Below are positions 44,074 to 55,770 of a stretch of DNA of 64,000 nt, piece after piece (positions within the stretch are counted from its first letter, which is position 1; each line of letters starts with the position of its first letter). The stretch covers positions 36,352,667 to 36,416,666 of the forward strand of contig OY755045.1 of the NCBI GenBank assembly GCA_963576565.1, read 5' to 3'. Origin of the DNA: Aspidapion aeneum. Lineage: Eukaryota > Arthropoda > Insecta > Coleoptera > Brentidae. Made by a program: the position numbers and the translations under genes. The notes beneath the pieces were generated by a model. That model worked only from the letters and a program-made list of their open reading frames with translations, did no database searches and had not been told where the DNA came from.

Positions 44074-46726
44074 TCTTAGAATCCTAGCTTGGAATGCCAA
44101 TGGTCTCTTGCAACATCAGCAAGACTTGCAAGTTATTCTAGACATAGAAAAAATTGACGTCTGTCTTGTGTCAGAAACGCATTTCACTAACCAGTCTCAC
44201 ATTAAATTTAAAGGTTATAAAGTGTATCATACAACTCACCCTAGCAATACTGCACATGGGGGAAGTGCTGTAATAATTAAAGAAAATATATCACACTATG
44301 AGGAGATGGGATATAAAACCATAGAGATTCAAGCTACATTAGTAAGTGTAAAAACCAAAACATATACATTAGTCATAAGTGCTGTCTATATACCACCAAG
44401 GCACTTACTAAAGAAAAATCAATATCTTAATTTTCTCAGAAAATTAGGAAACCGTTTTATAATTGGAGGTGACTTTAATGCAAAAAATACCTACTGGGGA
44501 TCTAGACTGACGAACTCTAAAGGAAAAGAACTTTTGCAAGCTATTAGTGAATATCAATGTGAGCCGATATCAACTGGTAAGCCCACATACTATCCAACAG
44601 ATCCAGGAAAAATTCCAGATCTAATTGATTTTTTTATAGTAAAAAATATATCTTTAAGTTTTGTAGATATAGAAGAAAGTTTTGATTTACACTCAGATCA
44701 TTCACCTATTATTCTAACTCTTAGTAAAAACATAATAAAGAAAGAAGCAAATATCTCACTAGTTAATAAACTGACTGACTGGATTAGTTTTAAACAAAGT
44801 CTGACAGAAAAAAAAATAAACCTATCAGTACCATTGCAAACGCCAGAACAAATCGATAAAGAAGTTGATTATTTTGTTACAAATATTCAACAAGCAGCTT
44901 GGGAAAACAGTCCAAAACCAAAGAGAATTTTTAAGGGAAAAAACTATCCAAAGGAAATTAGAGACCTTATAATGGAAAAAAGGAAACTAAGAAGAAAGTG
45001 GCAACAAAGCCGTGATCCTCGGGACAAAACAAATCTCAACAACATGACGCAGCGCATTAGGCGAGAAATTCTAGTAATAAAAAATGAATCTATTAACCAT
45101 TTTCTAAATGAGCTTACAGATGATAAAAATACCGACTATTCCCTTTGGAAAGCAACCAAAGATTTTAAAAGACCAATTATCCAAATTCCACCCATACGAA
45201 AACCTAACAACCAGTGGGCAAGGAGTAACGAAGAAAAAGCAGATATTTTTGCAAGTCATTTAGAAAAAACATTTCAGCCCCACGAAGCACCAGATGAACA
45301 CTTTCATTTAAATGAACCCCATCAAATCGAGGACCATATTAAGCTTACATCACCAAAAGAAATATTAACAGAAATCAAAAATATTAATTCGAAAAAAGCC
45401 CCAGGGTATGATCTTATTAACGGGGTAGTCATAAAACAACTCCCCAGAAAAGCTATCGTAAAACTATGCAACCTAATTAATACGTCTTTTAGGCTTAGGT
45501 ACGTACCTAAACTGTGGAAAGTTGCAGAAGTTATCATGATTCCAAAACCGGGAAAACCACTCCATGACGTGTCATCTTACAGGCCAATATCTTTGCTGCC
45601 AATTATATCCAAGCTCTATGAAAAATTATTGCTTAAAAGAATAAAACCCATCATAGAAAGACAAGAAATTATTCCATCTCATCAATTTGGTTTTCGAGAC
45701 AAGCATTCCACGATAGATCAAGTACACAGAATTACTAATATAATAGAAAAAGCACTAGAAGAGGGAAACGTTTGTTCTGCAGTTTTTCTAGATGTAGCAC
45801 AAGCATTTGACAAAGTGTGGCATGAAGGCCTTAATTTTAAACTAAAAAGGTTTCTGCCAAAACAGTATTCGGATATTTTGGAATCATACATATCTGATAG
45901 ACATTTTAGAGTAAAACAGGAAGACTCATACTCAAATTTAAGAGAAATTCAAGCAGGCGTGCCCCAGGGTAGCGTACTAGGCCCTTATCTATACTTATTA
46001 TTCACTTGTGATATCCCAAAGCCAGAAAATTGTCACTTAGCAACATTTGCCGATGATACTGGTTTATTGACGGTAGAAAAATCTATTGAAAAATGCATAG
46101 AGAAACTTCAGGATGCAGTCACCCAAATTCACAGTTGGACCACAAAGTGGTGAATAAAATTAAATGAAACCAAATCAATTCATGTTGATTTTACAAACAA
46201 AAATATAAATCACATACAAATAACAATTAACAACATTCCAGTACCATATTCGAATCAGGCAAAATATCTAGGTATGACACTTGATACCAAATTGCGCTGG
46301 AAAGCACATGTTAAGAAAAAAAAAGAAGAACTTGAGATAAGGTATAGAAAAATGAACTGGCTAATTGGAAGGAAGTCCAATTTAACAATTCATAATAAGT
46401 TACTGCTTTATAGACAAATACTGAAACCAGTATGGACATATGGTATTCAACTATGGGGTTGTGCTAAAGAGAGTAACATTTTAGTTGTACAGAGATTTCA
46501 AAATAAAGTATTAAGAAACATTGTGAATGCACCTTGGTACGTTCGAAATAGTGACCTTCATCGAGATCTAAAAATCGAAACTGTAGCAGAGACTATAAAA
46601 AAGTACGCAAAAAGCCATGAAGATAGACTCCATCGGCATGTGAATGTGGAAGCAATTCAGCTTCTAGACAATACTATGCTAGTTCGACGACTAAAAAGAG
46701 TGAAGCCGTTTGAGCTAGTAAACTAA
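44063..46726 (+). pseudogene. Jockey ORF2 (endonuclease-reverse transcriptase), one stop codon
   Basis: The polyprotein nicks target DNA and reverse-transcribes the element. About 887 codons are in one frame apart from TGA at 46151-46153 (codon 697). AP-like endonuclease: WNANGLL near residue 11, SETHF (about 38), GGDFNAKNTYWGS (about 134) and SDHSPI (about 211). RT: GYDLINGVVIK (about 449), SSYRPISLLPIISKLYEKLL (about 505), motif A FLDVAQAFDKVWH (about 575), motif B AGVPQGSVLGPYLY (about 630) and motif C FADD (about 661). After the stop the thumb continues (YLGMTLDTKLRWKAHVKKK). The stop follows TKW where the family usually has Arg, so CGA to TGA at a CpG is the likely change. All catalytic residues seen are intact. 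ATG at 44063 lies 11 bp before the ORF1 stop. Confidence 0.93.
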
Positions 46727-46950
46727 GTGAATTACACATAAAACAAAATAATGCTATAAACACAACACAATTGTGAGTTACAGACTAAACAAAGCGGGGA
46801 GAACTGTTGAGTGAACCCTAAGTTTAAATCTGACTTTTCTAGTAAATTAAGTTAAAACAAAATTGCTAATTAGTCTTACTGACTAGATTGTAATAAAAAA
46901 AACACAGTGTGTTTAACAAATAAAAAAAAAAAAAAAAAAAGGAATGTGTC

Positions 46951-47110
46951 TTGGTGGGGGCCCGAGACCTCTCCAACAAGGGGCGCCTCGCAAAAATCGT
47001 GCAACCAAAAAAAAAAAAAAAAAAAGGTAATCATGTGTTGGAGCGGTCCGACAGCTCAAAAAGACGCCCCTCAAAAATCTTGCGACAAAAAAAAAACAAA
47101 AAAAAAAAAA
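46951..47110 (+). repeat. Two short modules each ending in a long A run
   Basis: The first module (46951-47025) has GGGGCGCCTCGCAAAAATCG, then about 19 A. The second (47026-47110) has GACGCCCCTCAAAAATCTTG, then a 9 A, C, 12 A tract. The cores (GGCGCCTC/ACGCCCCTC - CAAAAATC - TGC - A run) are alike. A GTT/TTG triplet run follows. Confidence 0.65.
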
Positions 47111-47284
47111 GGTTGTTGTTGTTGTTGTTGTTTTTCACGGGACGAACTACGCCGCTGATTGGGGGGGGGGGGGGCGAGTCCTCATTATGTCAAATTTGAC
47201 GCTATTTTCTCTGTTTTGACATGAAATATGTAGAAAATATGTAAAAAATCTAAGGCTTGGGGGGGGGGGGCATGTTATGTTATG

Positions 47285-47285
<1 letters not shown>

Positions 47286-47339
<54 letters not shown>

Positions 47340-47342
47340 TAT
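47286..47342. repeat. (TA)n microsatellite
   Basis: About 23 TA dinucleotides, then ATACATATATATTG. Open frames over it are meaningless IYIYIY strings. Confidence 0.97.
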
Positions 47343-47775
47343 TGTTTCCAATATCCCCAAAGTATCTTCTCTCCATGCCATTAAGAAAAATCTTAATATT
47401 GTGCACGTTAATATATTGTATTATTACCACTAAAAAAAGGAAAACTTTAAAAGATAAACTTATAAAATAAATACCAAAATTGGTTGGTCCAAACAAATGT
47501 TTCTACAAGCAAATTTCGCTCGCATTTAACCAGTACTGCATATTGCTTCCACCTAAAAAAAATTTTCACTTAATACAAAAAAAATTAAGAGAAGAGAACA
47601 CTTATAGAAACACCTGAAGATCAGCTAAATGCTTGTCAACGTTAATACGATTTTGTTTAGGGACGTGTCCAAGCATAATATTATTTTAAATTCTGCAAAA
47701 CTTGTTGTTATAGATCTGTTATACACTGCTCCTTTTAATTTCCAAGATTTTTCACTGATATTAAGTAATTACAAA
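47343..47775. other. Noncoding sequence
   Basis: No supported gene. Confidence 0.4.
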
Positions 47776-48496
47776 CAAACGTAAATTTTAGTACCCGTGA
47801 AAATGAAACGAGTTTTCTAGGCTAATCGAGTAAAAAGAAGTTTTAGTTTCTCTCATATTTTTTCGTGGGTAGCTCGACAGCTTAACCTCACAGGGGTCCA
47901 AGATAAGTGTTGACAGTTAACTGTTTCGTCCTTATGAGACTCCTAAAAACACTGCTTGGTCAATGTGACACCCTTGTGAAGTTAATCGGACCCTTCTGTC
48001 ATTCATCCTACGTCTTTAGTAAGAAAACCCTCGCAAGAAGCGCCATCTACTAATTGCAAAGAAAGAGAAAAAGAAACCATTCACGGGTACTAAAATGTAC
48101 GTTTGTTAGTATTATTGTGCTTAAAAATTCCGCTGCTTGACGCTCATGTCTGAAGGTTGGTAAAAACACTAATCAGCGTTGATCTGGCCTGAACGGCAGA
48201 AGTACTGTCGTAGGTCACGGATGGTTTCTTTTTATTTGCAATCGATCTTTTTATCGATCGATATATAGTTTATACTTGTCTGCTCTTGTTCTAGTTTCTC
48301 TCGTATCTCGTTAGATGACGCTTCTTGCGAGGGTTTTTTCACTATAGATATAGGAGACAAAACTGTCTGATTAACTTCGTAAGGGTGTCACATTGACCAA
48401 GAGTGTTTTGAGGAGTCCCATAAGGACGAAACAGTTAACTGTCAATACTTATTAGGATTGATTTTAAATTCACGGGTACTAAAATTTACGTTTGCT
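47776..48496. mobile_element. Long-arm foldback MITE, family X copy 2
   Basis: Ends are CAAACGTAAATTTTAGTACC (left) and the inverse GGTACTAAAATTTACGTTTG (right). Arms of about 280 bp share CAATGTGACACCCTTGTGAAG and CCCTCGCAAGAAGCG with their inverses. An extra ACGGGTACTAAAATGTACGTT at about 48084 repeats the end sequence internally. Landmarks (TGTTGACAG(G)TAACTGTTTC, GTCAATGTGACACC) match 6927-7625. GTAATT occurs just outside both ends. Confidence 0.8.
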
Positions 48497-48747
48497 GGTA
48501 ATTTTAAAATAATTACAAAAATATTTGAGCAGTATATTTGTTAGATAGGTATGTGTGCTTTTTGCAAAAAGCATTTACTTTTAAAACAAATGAATACACT
48601 AATACACATAAAATATTTACCCACGACCTACCCCAAGGCCGGTATTATCGCACCCGAGCCAAGTAATGACTTTCCTTACGACAATTAACATACTTTACTC
48701 TCATTAACCCGACTACGAGGAAAGTCATAATCGTAATGGAGGAAATA
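48497..48747. other. Noncoding spacer
   Basis: Nothing recognised. Confidence 0.35.
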
Positions 48748-49575
48748 TACTACTACTGCTACTACTATGTCGGTTTAGAACGTTTTTCTACGTTGTCCAA
48801 CGCCTATTCTCCACCTCCTTCGATCCTGACAATCATCTTCTGTTAGGTTTTTTTGAGTCATTGATCTTTGGATTGACTGTTGTTATTCCAGTTTACGTTG
48901 CCCTTTTTTTCTGCGATCTATTGGTTGTCATTCTAGGACAGGCTTTGGTAATCTTTCGTCGTTCATCCGTGGTACATGGCCTTACCATATCAGTTGTCTT
49001 TTAGTGATGTCATCCGATATGCTTCCCTCGATTCCCATTATTTCTTTTATGATCTCATTTCCTATATTGTAATTGATCTTCTTATTGCATCCATTTCGAC
49101 ATTTTCCATTTCTATTTTTCTGTAAGCGACAAGTCTCTATTGCATACAACAGCGTGCTTTTTACCATTTTTTATATATGTTAAATTTTACATTCTTTTTT
49201 ATCTCTCTTACATTCTTTTTTATCTCTCTGCTCTATAAAATACTGTTTAAATATACAATAACCTTTTTGGCTTTTACTATTCTTTTTTATAGTTCTTTAC
49301 ATTCTGTTCCTGTCTTATCAAATGTGACACCCAAATATACATACTGATCGCACGGAGATACTGTTTGCCATTATCTGGTTCTAACTTACTTGATTCGTTT
49401 CCAACACATAAGTACTGTGGCTTGTCCACGTTCACTGTTAACTTTTGATATTCTTCCATTAACTTTCTCATCATATACCACATGTCTTCTTTATCATTAG
49501 CTACAATCACTTGGTCGTCAGCAAACTGTAGTGTGTATATGGTAAACTGGTCGTTAACTTGTATTCCCATTGCCG
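48748..49575 (-). pseudogene. Family A retrotransposon: RT motif C to 3' end
   Basis: On the minus strand, reading starts at 49570 with the RT segment holding TLQFADDQVIVANDKED and continues through KPQYLCVGNES. The frame shifts (about 49280 and 49170) to VKSTLLYAIETCRL, then SISDDITKRQLIW (about 48990) and the basic C-terminus (to about 48775). The 3' end is followed by a (TAG)-like triplet tail (complement of 48748-48768). Truncated at 5'. Inactive. Confidence 0.85.
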
Positions 49576-50239
49576 CCCATCCCAGTAAAACGTTTTTTAT
49601 TAAAAAAATGTTGAAAAAAATGTCATTCGAAAAATCGGTTTTTGGTAAAAATGTTATTCGATAAAAAGAATGTATAAATTGAGTTTAGACCCCTTTGCAA
49701 AACGAATGCAAACATTTCAAAACGTCCCTTTTAAAAGGTTGCGGTTTTTATCATTATTTCTCCACAATGACCCGAAACAACCTAAAAGTGTCGAGTCTTA
49801 CTAAAAATAGTAAAGTCTGGATAAAGCAAGTTCCATAATTATTGTCAATACAATGTTTACCAAGACTGCCAGCCTCCTAGACTAGGTGTAGAGCCAGTGG
49901 CTGTTGTCAGTTGTTTAACCTGGCTGGCAAAGTTATTTGTTCTCAAAACAAAAGACGTTCAACGGCAATACATAATAATTACAGTCTCACACAAATGAAC
50001 TTAGTGGGCACGATGATAAACTATAATATTGCAGCAAAATAAAATTTTTGAATCTGAAAAAATCAGCTGATATCTTACTGCCATTTTGATATGGGAGGAT
50101 TAAGGTTTTTTTGCATTAGTCAGTTGCCACTTTTTTAACTAACCATTTTGCATTCTATGTTTGTTTCCTTTTGAGAAGGGGTTTTATTACAGATTTTTTT
50201 GATTTTTTGCAACGTTTTTTTTTAGTGATTATTGTTTTA
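49576..50239. other. Noncoding sequence
   Basis: No gene recognised. Confidence 0.4.
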
Positions 50240-51240
50240 TAAAGAAAAAAAAATAATTAAAAAATATCCATTATTGCTCTTCAGAAAGCTTATAAATATC
50301 CAAGTTATAGGAATTTCTCGCTTGCAACTTATTGTTACAATGGAAAACGAAACATCTGAAGATACACTGATTAAAAAAGTGGTTAGACAGGGCTGCATCT
50401 TATCGTCATTGCTGCTTAACATTTATTTCGAAACTATTTTTAGAGAGGCTATGGAGGACATTTTAAATGGTATAAAAGTCAATGGAATAGTAATAAACAA
50501 CATCCGATATGCAGACGATACCGTAAATCTTGCAGATAATATAGAGGAACTACAGTTTATGATGAACCGTATCGGTCAATACAGCGAAGAACATGGTTTA
50601 TACATCAACCCCACAAAGACAAAATTCCTAGTGTTTGCAAAAACAAATACTGTAGCCAACTTAACAGTAAATTGACTCTTAGAACAAGTTAAAATGTTCA
50701 ACTATTTGGGTACATACGTCAATTGCCAGTGCGATCCCAAAATAAATATTAGGTCTCGAATTGAACAAGACAGGCATGTAACAAGTTTTTACCTCCTGTG
50801 ACATCAACCTGGACCTCCGAATGCATTTTCCATTTTGTTGTACGGATGTGAACCCAATTACAGAAAAGAGATATGTACTTGTATAGATGCAAGCTGAAGA
50901 TATCGTGGGTACAAAGAATATCCAATGTAGCTGTACTTGACCGAACGCGCACACCACTTGAACTTATCGTTATAATCAAAGAAAGTATCTGGTACATTGG
51001 GTATGTGATAAGAGGTGAGAAATATGAGCTGCTTAGGCTGATAATTGAGGGAAAGATACAATGCAGAAGATCAGTTGAAAGACGACAAAACTCTTGGTTA
51101 AAAGACTTGAGAAGATGGTTCGGCTGCACGTCTACTGATATTCATTCAGAGCAGCGGCACCTAGAATCATTATTACCAGATGGATCGCCAACCTTCGACA
51201 CAACTAGAAAGTGCGCACTTACCAAAGACCTACTTTGACA
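50240..51240 (+). pseudogene. RTE-like retrotransposon, RT to 3' end
   Basis: The RT part (50290-50675) contains VRQGCILSSLLLNIYFETIF (motif B region) and the YADD box (RYADDTVNLADN, about 50509), then LYINPTKTKFLVF. A stop at 50673 and frame changes follow. 50940-51240 reads as the RTE C-terminus (YIGYVIRGEKYELLRLIIEG, RRSVERRQNSWLKDLRRWFG). 5'-truncated within the RT palm; motif A is absent. It differs from family A (YADD with DTV rather than FADDQ). Confidence 0.85.
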
Positions 51241-51310
51241 ACGTTCAAATTTCACAAATATTATCAATCAATGTATAAACGCACATCGTAAAATGTAAAA
51301 TTTTACATAT

Positions 51311-51750
51311 ATAAAACAATAGTGAAAAGCACACTGTTGTATGGAATAGAGATTTGTCGCGTAACAGCAACATACAAAACAAAAATGGAAAGTGTAGAAA
51401 TGGATACAATAAGAAGATCAATTAGATTATCTAGAACAGATCATATAAGAAATGAGACCATAAAAGTAAGAATGGAAATTGAGGGAAGCATAACGGATGA
51501 CATCACTAAAAGACAACTGATATGGTACGGCCATGTACAACGGTTGAACGACGAAAGATTACCAAAGCAGGTCCTAGAATGGCAACCAATAAGGCGCAGA
51601 AAAAGAGGGCGTCCTAAACTAGAATGGCAACAATCAATCCAAAAATCAATGAGTGAAAAAACCCTGACAGAAGATGATTGCCAGAATCGAAGGATGTGGA
51701 AAATAGGCGCCGAAGATCGTAGAAAAACGTTCTAAACCGACATTGTAGTA
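51311..51750 (+). pseudogene. Family A retrotransposon 3' fragment
   Basis: An open frame of about 137 codons (51322-51735) begins KSTLLYGIEICRV, then MEIEGSITDDITKRQLIWYG, HVQRLNDERLPKQVLEW and RRRKRGRPKLEW. It ends after GAEDRRKTF. This matches the C-terminal region of 48748-49575 and 1250-1420. It lacks endonuclease and RT motifs, so it is only a 5'-truncated tail, 70 bp downstream of the unrelated RTE fragment. The 3' end ACCGACATTGTAGTAC is like the family's triplet tail. Confidence 0.85.
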
Positions 51751-52960
51751 CATAAGATTAATTGCTGAAAACTTTTATATTATATTATTTACATCTCGAC
51801 ATTTATTTTCAATCCTTTGTCTATTTGAGAGTACCTATATGTTTTCTTCAGTGTTTCTGAGATTAGACTCGTTTGGTAGTAGCTCCCTCTCTGCTTCGAG
51901 ACATCTGCAGCTCTCTACTCGCGCACTGTCTTTACAGCAGATTGACGCTGTTTGACATTTACTTTCAAAAATGTGTCTATTTGGGAGAAATCCGTTTGAG
52001 TGCAGTTCTCAATAGAAGTATTTTTGTTGCGCCTTCTAAATTTTGGGTCATCAATGCAGAAAAACACAAAGTTCAGTTAGTGTTTCGAAAAAAAAACAAC
52101 TAGCTCATTTGTACTATAATTATGTTGTAAAAATATGCATTGTGAGTTTTAAATTTTAAAATTTCCAACTGCTTTTTTAAAAATTCTGACTGCAGAGTTT
52201 TGTTTCTATTTTCGGAAAATAAACGACATATTCAGTATATATTCAGTGAGTCTTTTAAATAGAGGTAGTAAAATCACTTTTTAAACGGAAATAGTAGTTT
52301 CCTTCTTCCGGGTGACATACGGTCTGTGGGACCGATGACAAAGTCTAAAACTGCGAAGCAAGCCCAAGCGATCTGCGCGTTCATGTACATGTGTTATTTA
52401 CCCATTTATTGCTATACGAAAAAATTCGGTTAGTTGTGCTAAAAAATGTTAACATGCGGTTTTACGTATACAAATATGTAGCACAACTTAAACTATCTAT
52501 TTGATATAATTTCAAACCACATTTTACCCTCTTACACCCCATCGGGGCCACAGCTGAAGAATAACTGCTTGAAGGCCGATAAGCGTGCCAAATTTCATTA
52601 CTCCCTGGCACCCTATTTTGATTTTGTCAGCTTTTTATTTGTAGAATGTTTAACACCAGTATTTTTTCCTTCGTTGGAATAGTTTTTAATACTTATATAA
52701 TTTGTATATAACCTTGCAATATAGGCTATCATTTTTCGTTATGACACTGACATTATATCTACAAAAATTAAAATATAAATAAAAAAATTATAATATTTTG
52801 GTTTAAAAATGGGCTCTATATTTAAACATCCAAACGTCACTAGTCAGTGTCAGCTGTCCGCTATGTTTTACATGTTAATTATTTGGACAAATTAGCGATA
52901 ATTAGACCGATTTTCAGTAGTCAAAAACTGTTCAGGGTCTTTAAACATTACTTCAAAGAT
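51751..52960. other. Noncoding sequence
   Basis: No gene recognised. 51850-52110 and 52300-52400 are less AT-rich but have no coding signature. Confidence 0.4.
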
Positions 52961-52967
52961 TATAGAT

Positions 52968-53577
52968 CAGGGCTATCAAAATGGACGGGCCACGATCCTC
53001 CACTTTGTTGACGTCACATCCGGGGCTGATTTTTTTTTGATGGTCACGTTACGACACAGCTGATTGTCTTTAAAGTATTGAAGTTAGAATGACGTTTCAT
53101 GGATATTTGATTTTTTTTTAATAAAGCCGTTTTTGAGATTGTTTTTACTTTATTCTGGTAGAACAATTTTTTTTAAATGTATAGTAAGCCCTAATTTTTC
53201 ATAGCCGCTTCATTAGCTCACACAAAAATTAAGTTTAAAGCAGAAGCGAATGTGACAATCACATATGACAAAGTCAAATACATGTCAAATATAAAAGTTG
53301 GCATGTGGTACATGGCGGGTAATTTGAATTCAAAATAAGGAATGCTAAATCTTGAAGATTTTAACCTTTTAATCATGTTGCTTCCTTACAAACCTTTGGT
53401 GGAATATCGGGATGGTGTCTGAGAATATTTCAGTGAAATTTTGCGGAAATCTGTAGTGCCATTTTGAAAATATCATAAAAAAACGTCTGAACTCACATAA
53501 GACCCAATGTAAAATTCAGCCCCGGGAGAACAGCTGATTTTTTCAGGGTCGTGGCCTCTATTTTTGTGTTGGCCTTG
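52968..53577. mobile_element. MITE with about 32-bp TIRs and 7-bp duplication
   Basis: Left end CAGGGCTATCAAAATGGACG then GGCCACGATCC; inverted right end CAAGGCCAACACAAAAATAG then AGGCCACGACCC. TATAGAT flanks both sides exactly (52961-52967; 53578-53584). CCGGGGCTGA lies just inside both ends in inverse orientation. Non-coding. Confidence 0.75.
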
Positions 53578-53584
53578 TATAGAT

Positions 53585-53801
53585 TATAATATATATTATT
53601 CATCACTTTTTCCAATAAAGTTGAGACAGTCCAAGATTTACTTTATTTTCCAACAAAAATAACAACCACTGACAGCCTCCGTCATTTTGACAAGGCCGCA
53701 ATAAAATCAAAGTGTAGTGAGTTTGAAAGAGTCTGGTTAGGCTACCTAAACCAATTATCCGCTTGTCAATCGTAATGTCAAACGCATGGTGTACACCTAG
53801 G
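53585..53801. other. Noncoding spacer
   Basis: Nothing recognised. Confidence 0.35.
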
Positions 53802-54239
53802 GATGGCTCAATCGTCATTTTTACACCAAAAGAAAATACCTACGATAATTCCCGGTATATTTCCCAGTATTTTCCTCAATTTCCAAGGTATTTCCTAGTA
53901 TTTCCCAAGTACTTGTGGTACGTATCACAACGAGTTGGGCACACTCCGGAATTCCAGTGCAGTTCGACACCGTACAGTGTGTAGACGACACCTACTTAAG
54001 AAAAGCCTGTCACACGGGATCCACTAAGGTGACCAAGCGTCCACACGAAAGTTTTTATTTATATTTTTAAATTCCTACCTACTACCAATAATAACAACAA
54101 TACATAAAAGTTGCTAGTCTCGGAAAAGATATGAAGTTATGAAAGACTGTTTTATACTATGTTCACAATCCGTGTTTTATACTATGTTCACAATCCTATA
54201 TAGACTCGGCAATCGAGGAAGAGCCTGAGTATTTGACAC

Positions 54240-55770
54240 CTTGAAATCAACCATAAATGAGCTTAAACAGGAGCTAGGAGATAAAACTTCCTATATTGAT
54301 AGGCTGCGAACAAATTCCGCATCATTTGCTGAGGAAGCGTACAGAACCGAAGAAACTTTTGTTAACCAGTTTGTTAAGAAATCGCACGCCTTGAAAAATT
54401 ACTTAACGACCACATATCAAAAAAGGTCAATAAAAACGTACCCAGTTACATGAACTAACGTTAAAGTACAAACGATAAATAAATATAAAACAAATTTCAC
54501 GCAAACCAAACAATCAGTTCTTACTGAGGCCCACACACAGACACAAACACCAAAAAATGGTTATTCCTCAACAGACGAGAAAAAATGTACTCAGGCGGCA
54601 AATCTAGAAAAATAAAAATATATCCTCGAAGCAAAAAATCTTCAGCAACTAAGTGACACTCTACTTGGAAAGACTGACGAACTAAATAAAATAATTGAAA
54701 ACCATTCAGGGCTAAATCTTTCAGAGAATCGTGGATTAAACTTGGACCTAGAAGAATTAATCACAGAAATCAGTAACATGAAATTATCGATTGAAAACTT
54801 GGAAAGTGAAAACCAAAGCTACTTTATTGAAATAGGGAAACTTAAAGATTAAATTCAGAGTTTGGTTAACCCAACAAATAAGGTAGTTAAAACTAATCAA
54901 AAGACAGATACCATATCGGATAAACCGAAATCGTCAATTTTTAAAAAAAAACGCAAAATCTTGGTGCTGACAGATAATTTTGAGAAATATGTCTACCAGA
55001 ATTTACACAAAGTATTTAGTATTATGTAAACCAGATGCTAATCTGTGTAACCTTGTTTGTGGCATAAAAGATTATATTTCTGAGTTTAATGACAATGAGT
55101 TTGGTGTGCTTCTAACTGGTCCTAACTGTAGAGGTATAATTCGTGACAATATTTGTAATTTAGCTAATAGCTGTTTTTATAACAATTTATTTGTTTGCAC
55201 AACCCCATCAAAAGCGCATAACCCTATAATCATAATAAAACTATTGTTACATATACGCTCTCAAAATTGAACTTAAATATAAAGTTACTTTGTTTAAATT
55301 CTTATCCATTTTTAGGCATGGCAGACAAGTATTTCATACGTAAATCAAATTTTTTAAGGTTAAGGTTAAGGTTTTTTAGGTTAGGTTTATATAGGCTTTC
55401 TAAATGCATGAAAAATTCAATACTTACTTTCAGCCATCAGAGTACAGTTTCAAACTTGGTTCTTATAGATAGGCGTATTGACAGTGGTAGCATTAGTAAC
55501 TTAATTGATCTTACTGAAAATGACTTAAGTAGTGTCGACGTTCGTGATTGTACTCTTTTGGGTGAGAATTCTCTTAATATAGTTAACCTGACTCCGGAAA
55601 TCGATAGCAACAGTTCTCAAGATAGGGAGGGTCAACTTAATGAAACCCTAGTAAAAAATTGTTTTCCACAAACACAAATATTAATAAATAATCGACAAAA
55701 ATCCATAATAATTGACAGCACAAATGGAGTTACTTTATTTTTATCAAAACTGTTGTGGATTAAAAACTAA
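54240..55770 (+). pseudogene. Non-LTR ORF1 remnant: coiled coil plus SGNH-esterase-like region
   Basis: 54241-54453 encodes an alpha-helical, coiled-coil-like stretch (STINELKQELGDKTSYIDRL). Further coiled-coil text follows to about 54850 (LDLEELITEISNMKLSIENL), with stops at 54451, 54613 and 54850. From about 54958 (KILVLTDNFEKYVYQNL) through CKPDANLCNLV and LLTGPNC (to about 55270) it resembles the degenerate SGNH/esterase-like domain found in ORF1 of CR1-type insect elements. The catalytic Gly-Asp-Ser is not intact (LTDNF). 55267-55770 is a further low-complexity open stretch before ORF2. No functional protein is expected. Confidence 0.6.

Larger units (their letters stand above)
42526..46940 (+). 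mobile_element. Near-complete Jockey-like non-LTR retrotransposon
   Basis: Contains a 5' UTR of about 155 bp, ORF1 (gag-like), overlapping ORF2 (endonuclease-RT), a 3' UTR of about 210 bp and a terminal A run (46922-46940). The duplication AGGAAUGUGUC-type site reads AGGAATGTGTC at 42515-42525 and 46940-46950. Only two disabling changes are evident: an indel in ORF1 and a TGA in ORF2. This is the youngest full-length retroelement in the window. Confidence 0.93.
42502..47275. mobile_element. hAT-like MITE split by the Jockey insertion
   Basis: CAGTGGCGCACCCAGGAATG at 42502 is the family left end (compare 39388). It is interrupted after GTGTC by the Jockey element and continues after 46950 with TTGGTGGGGGCCCGAGACC, later ATGAAATATGTAGAAAATAT and a G run to 47275. 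The right end is not recoverable, and A-run modules (46951-47110) lie inside. Confidence 0.55.

Noticed and set aside
47282..47496. Open frames across the (TA)n tract
   Set aside because: IYIYIY translations of a microsatellite.
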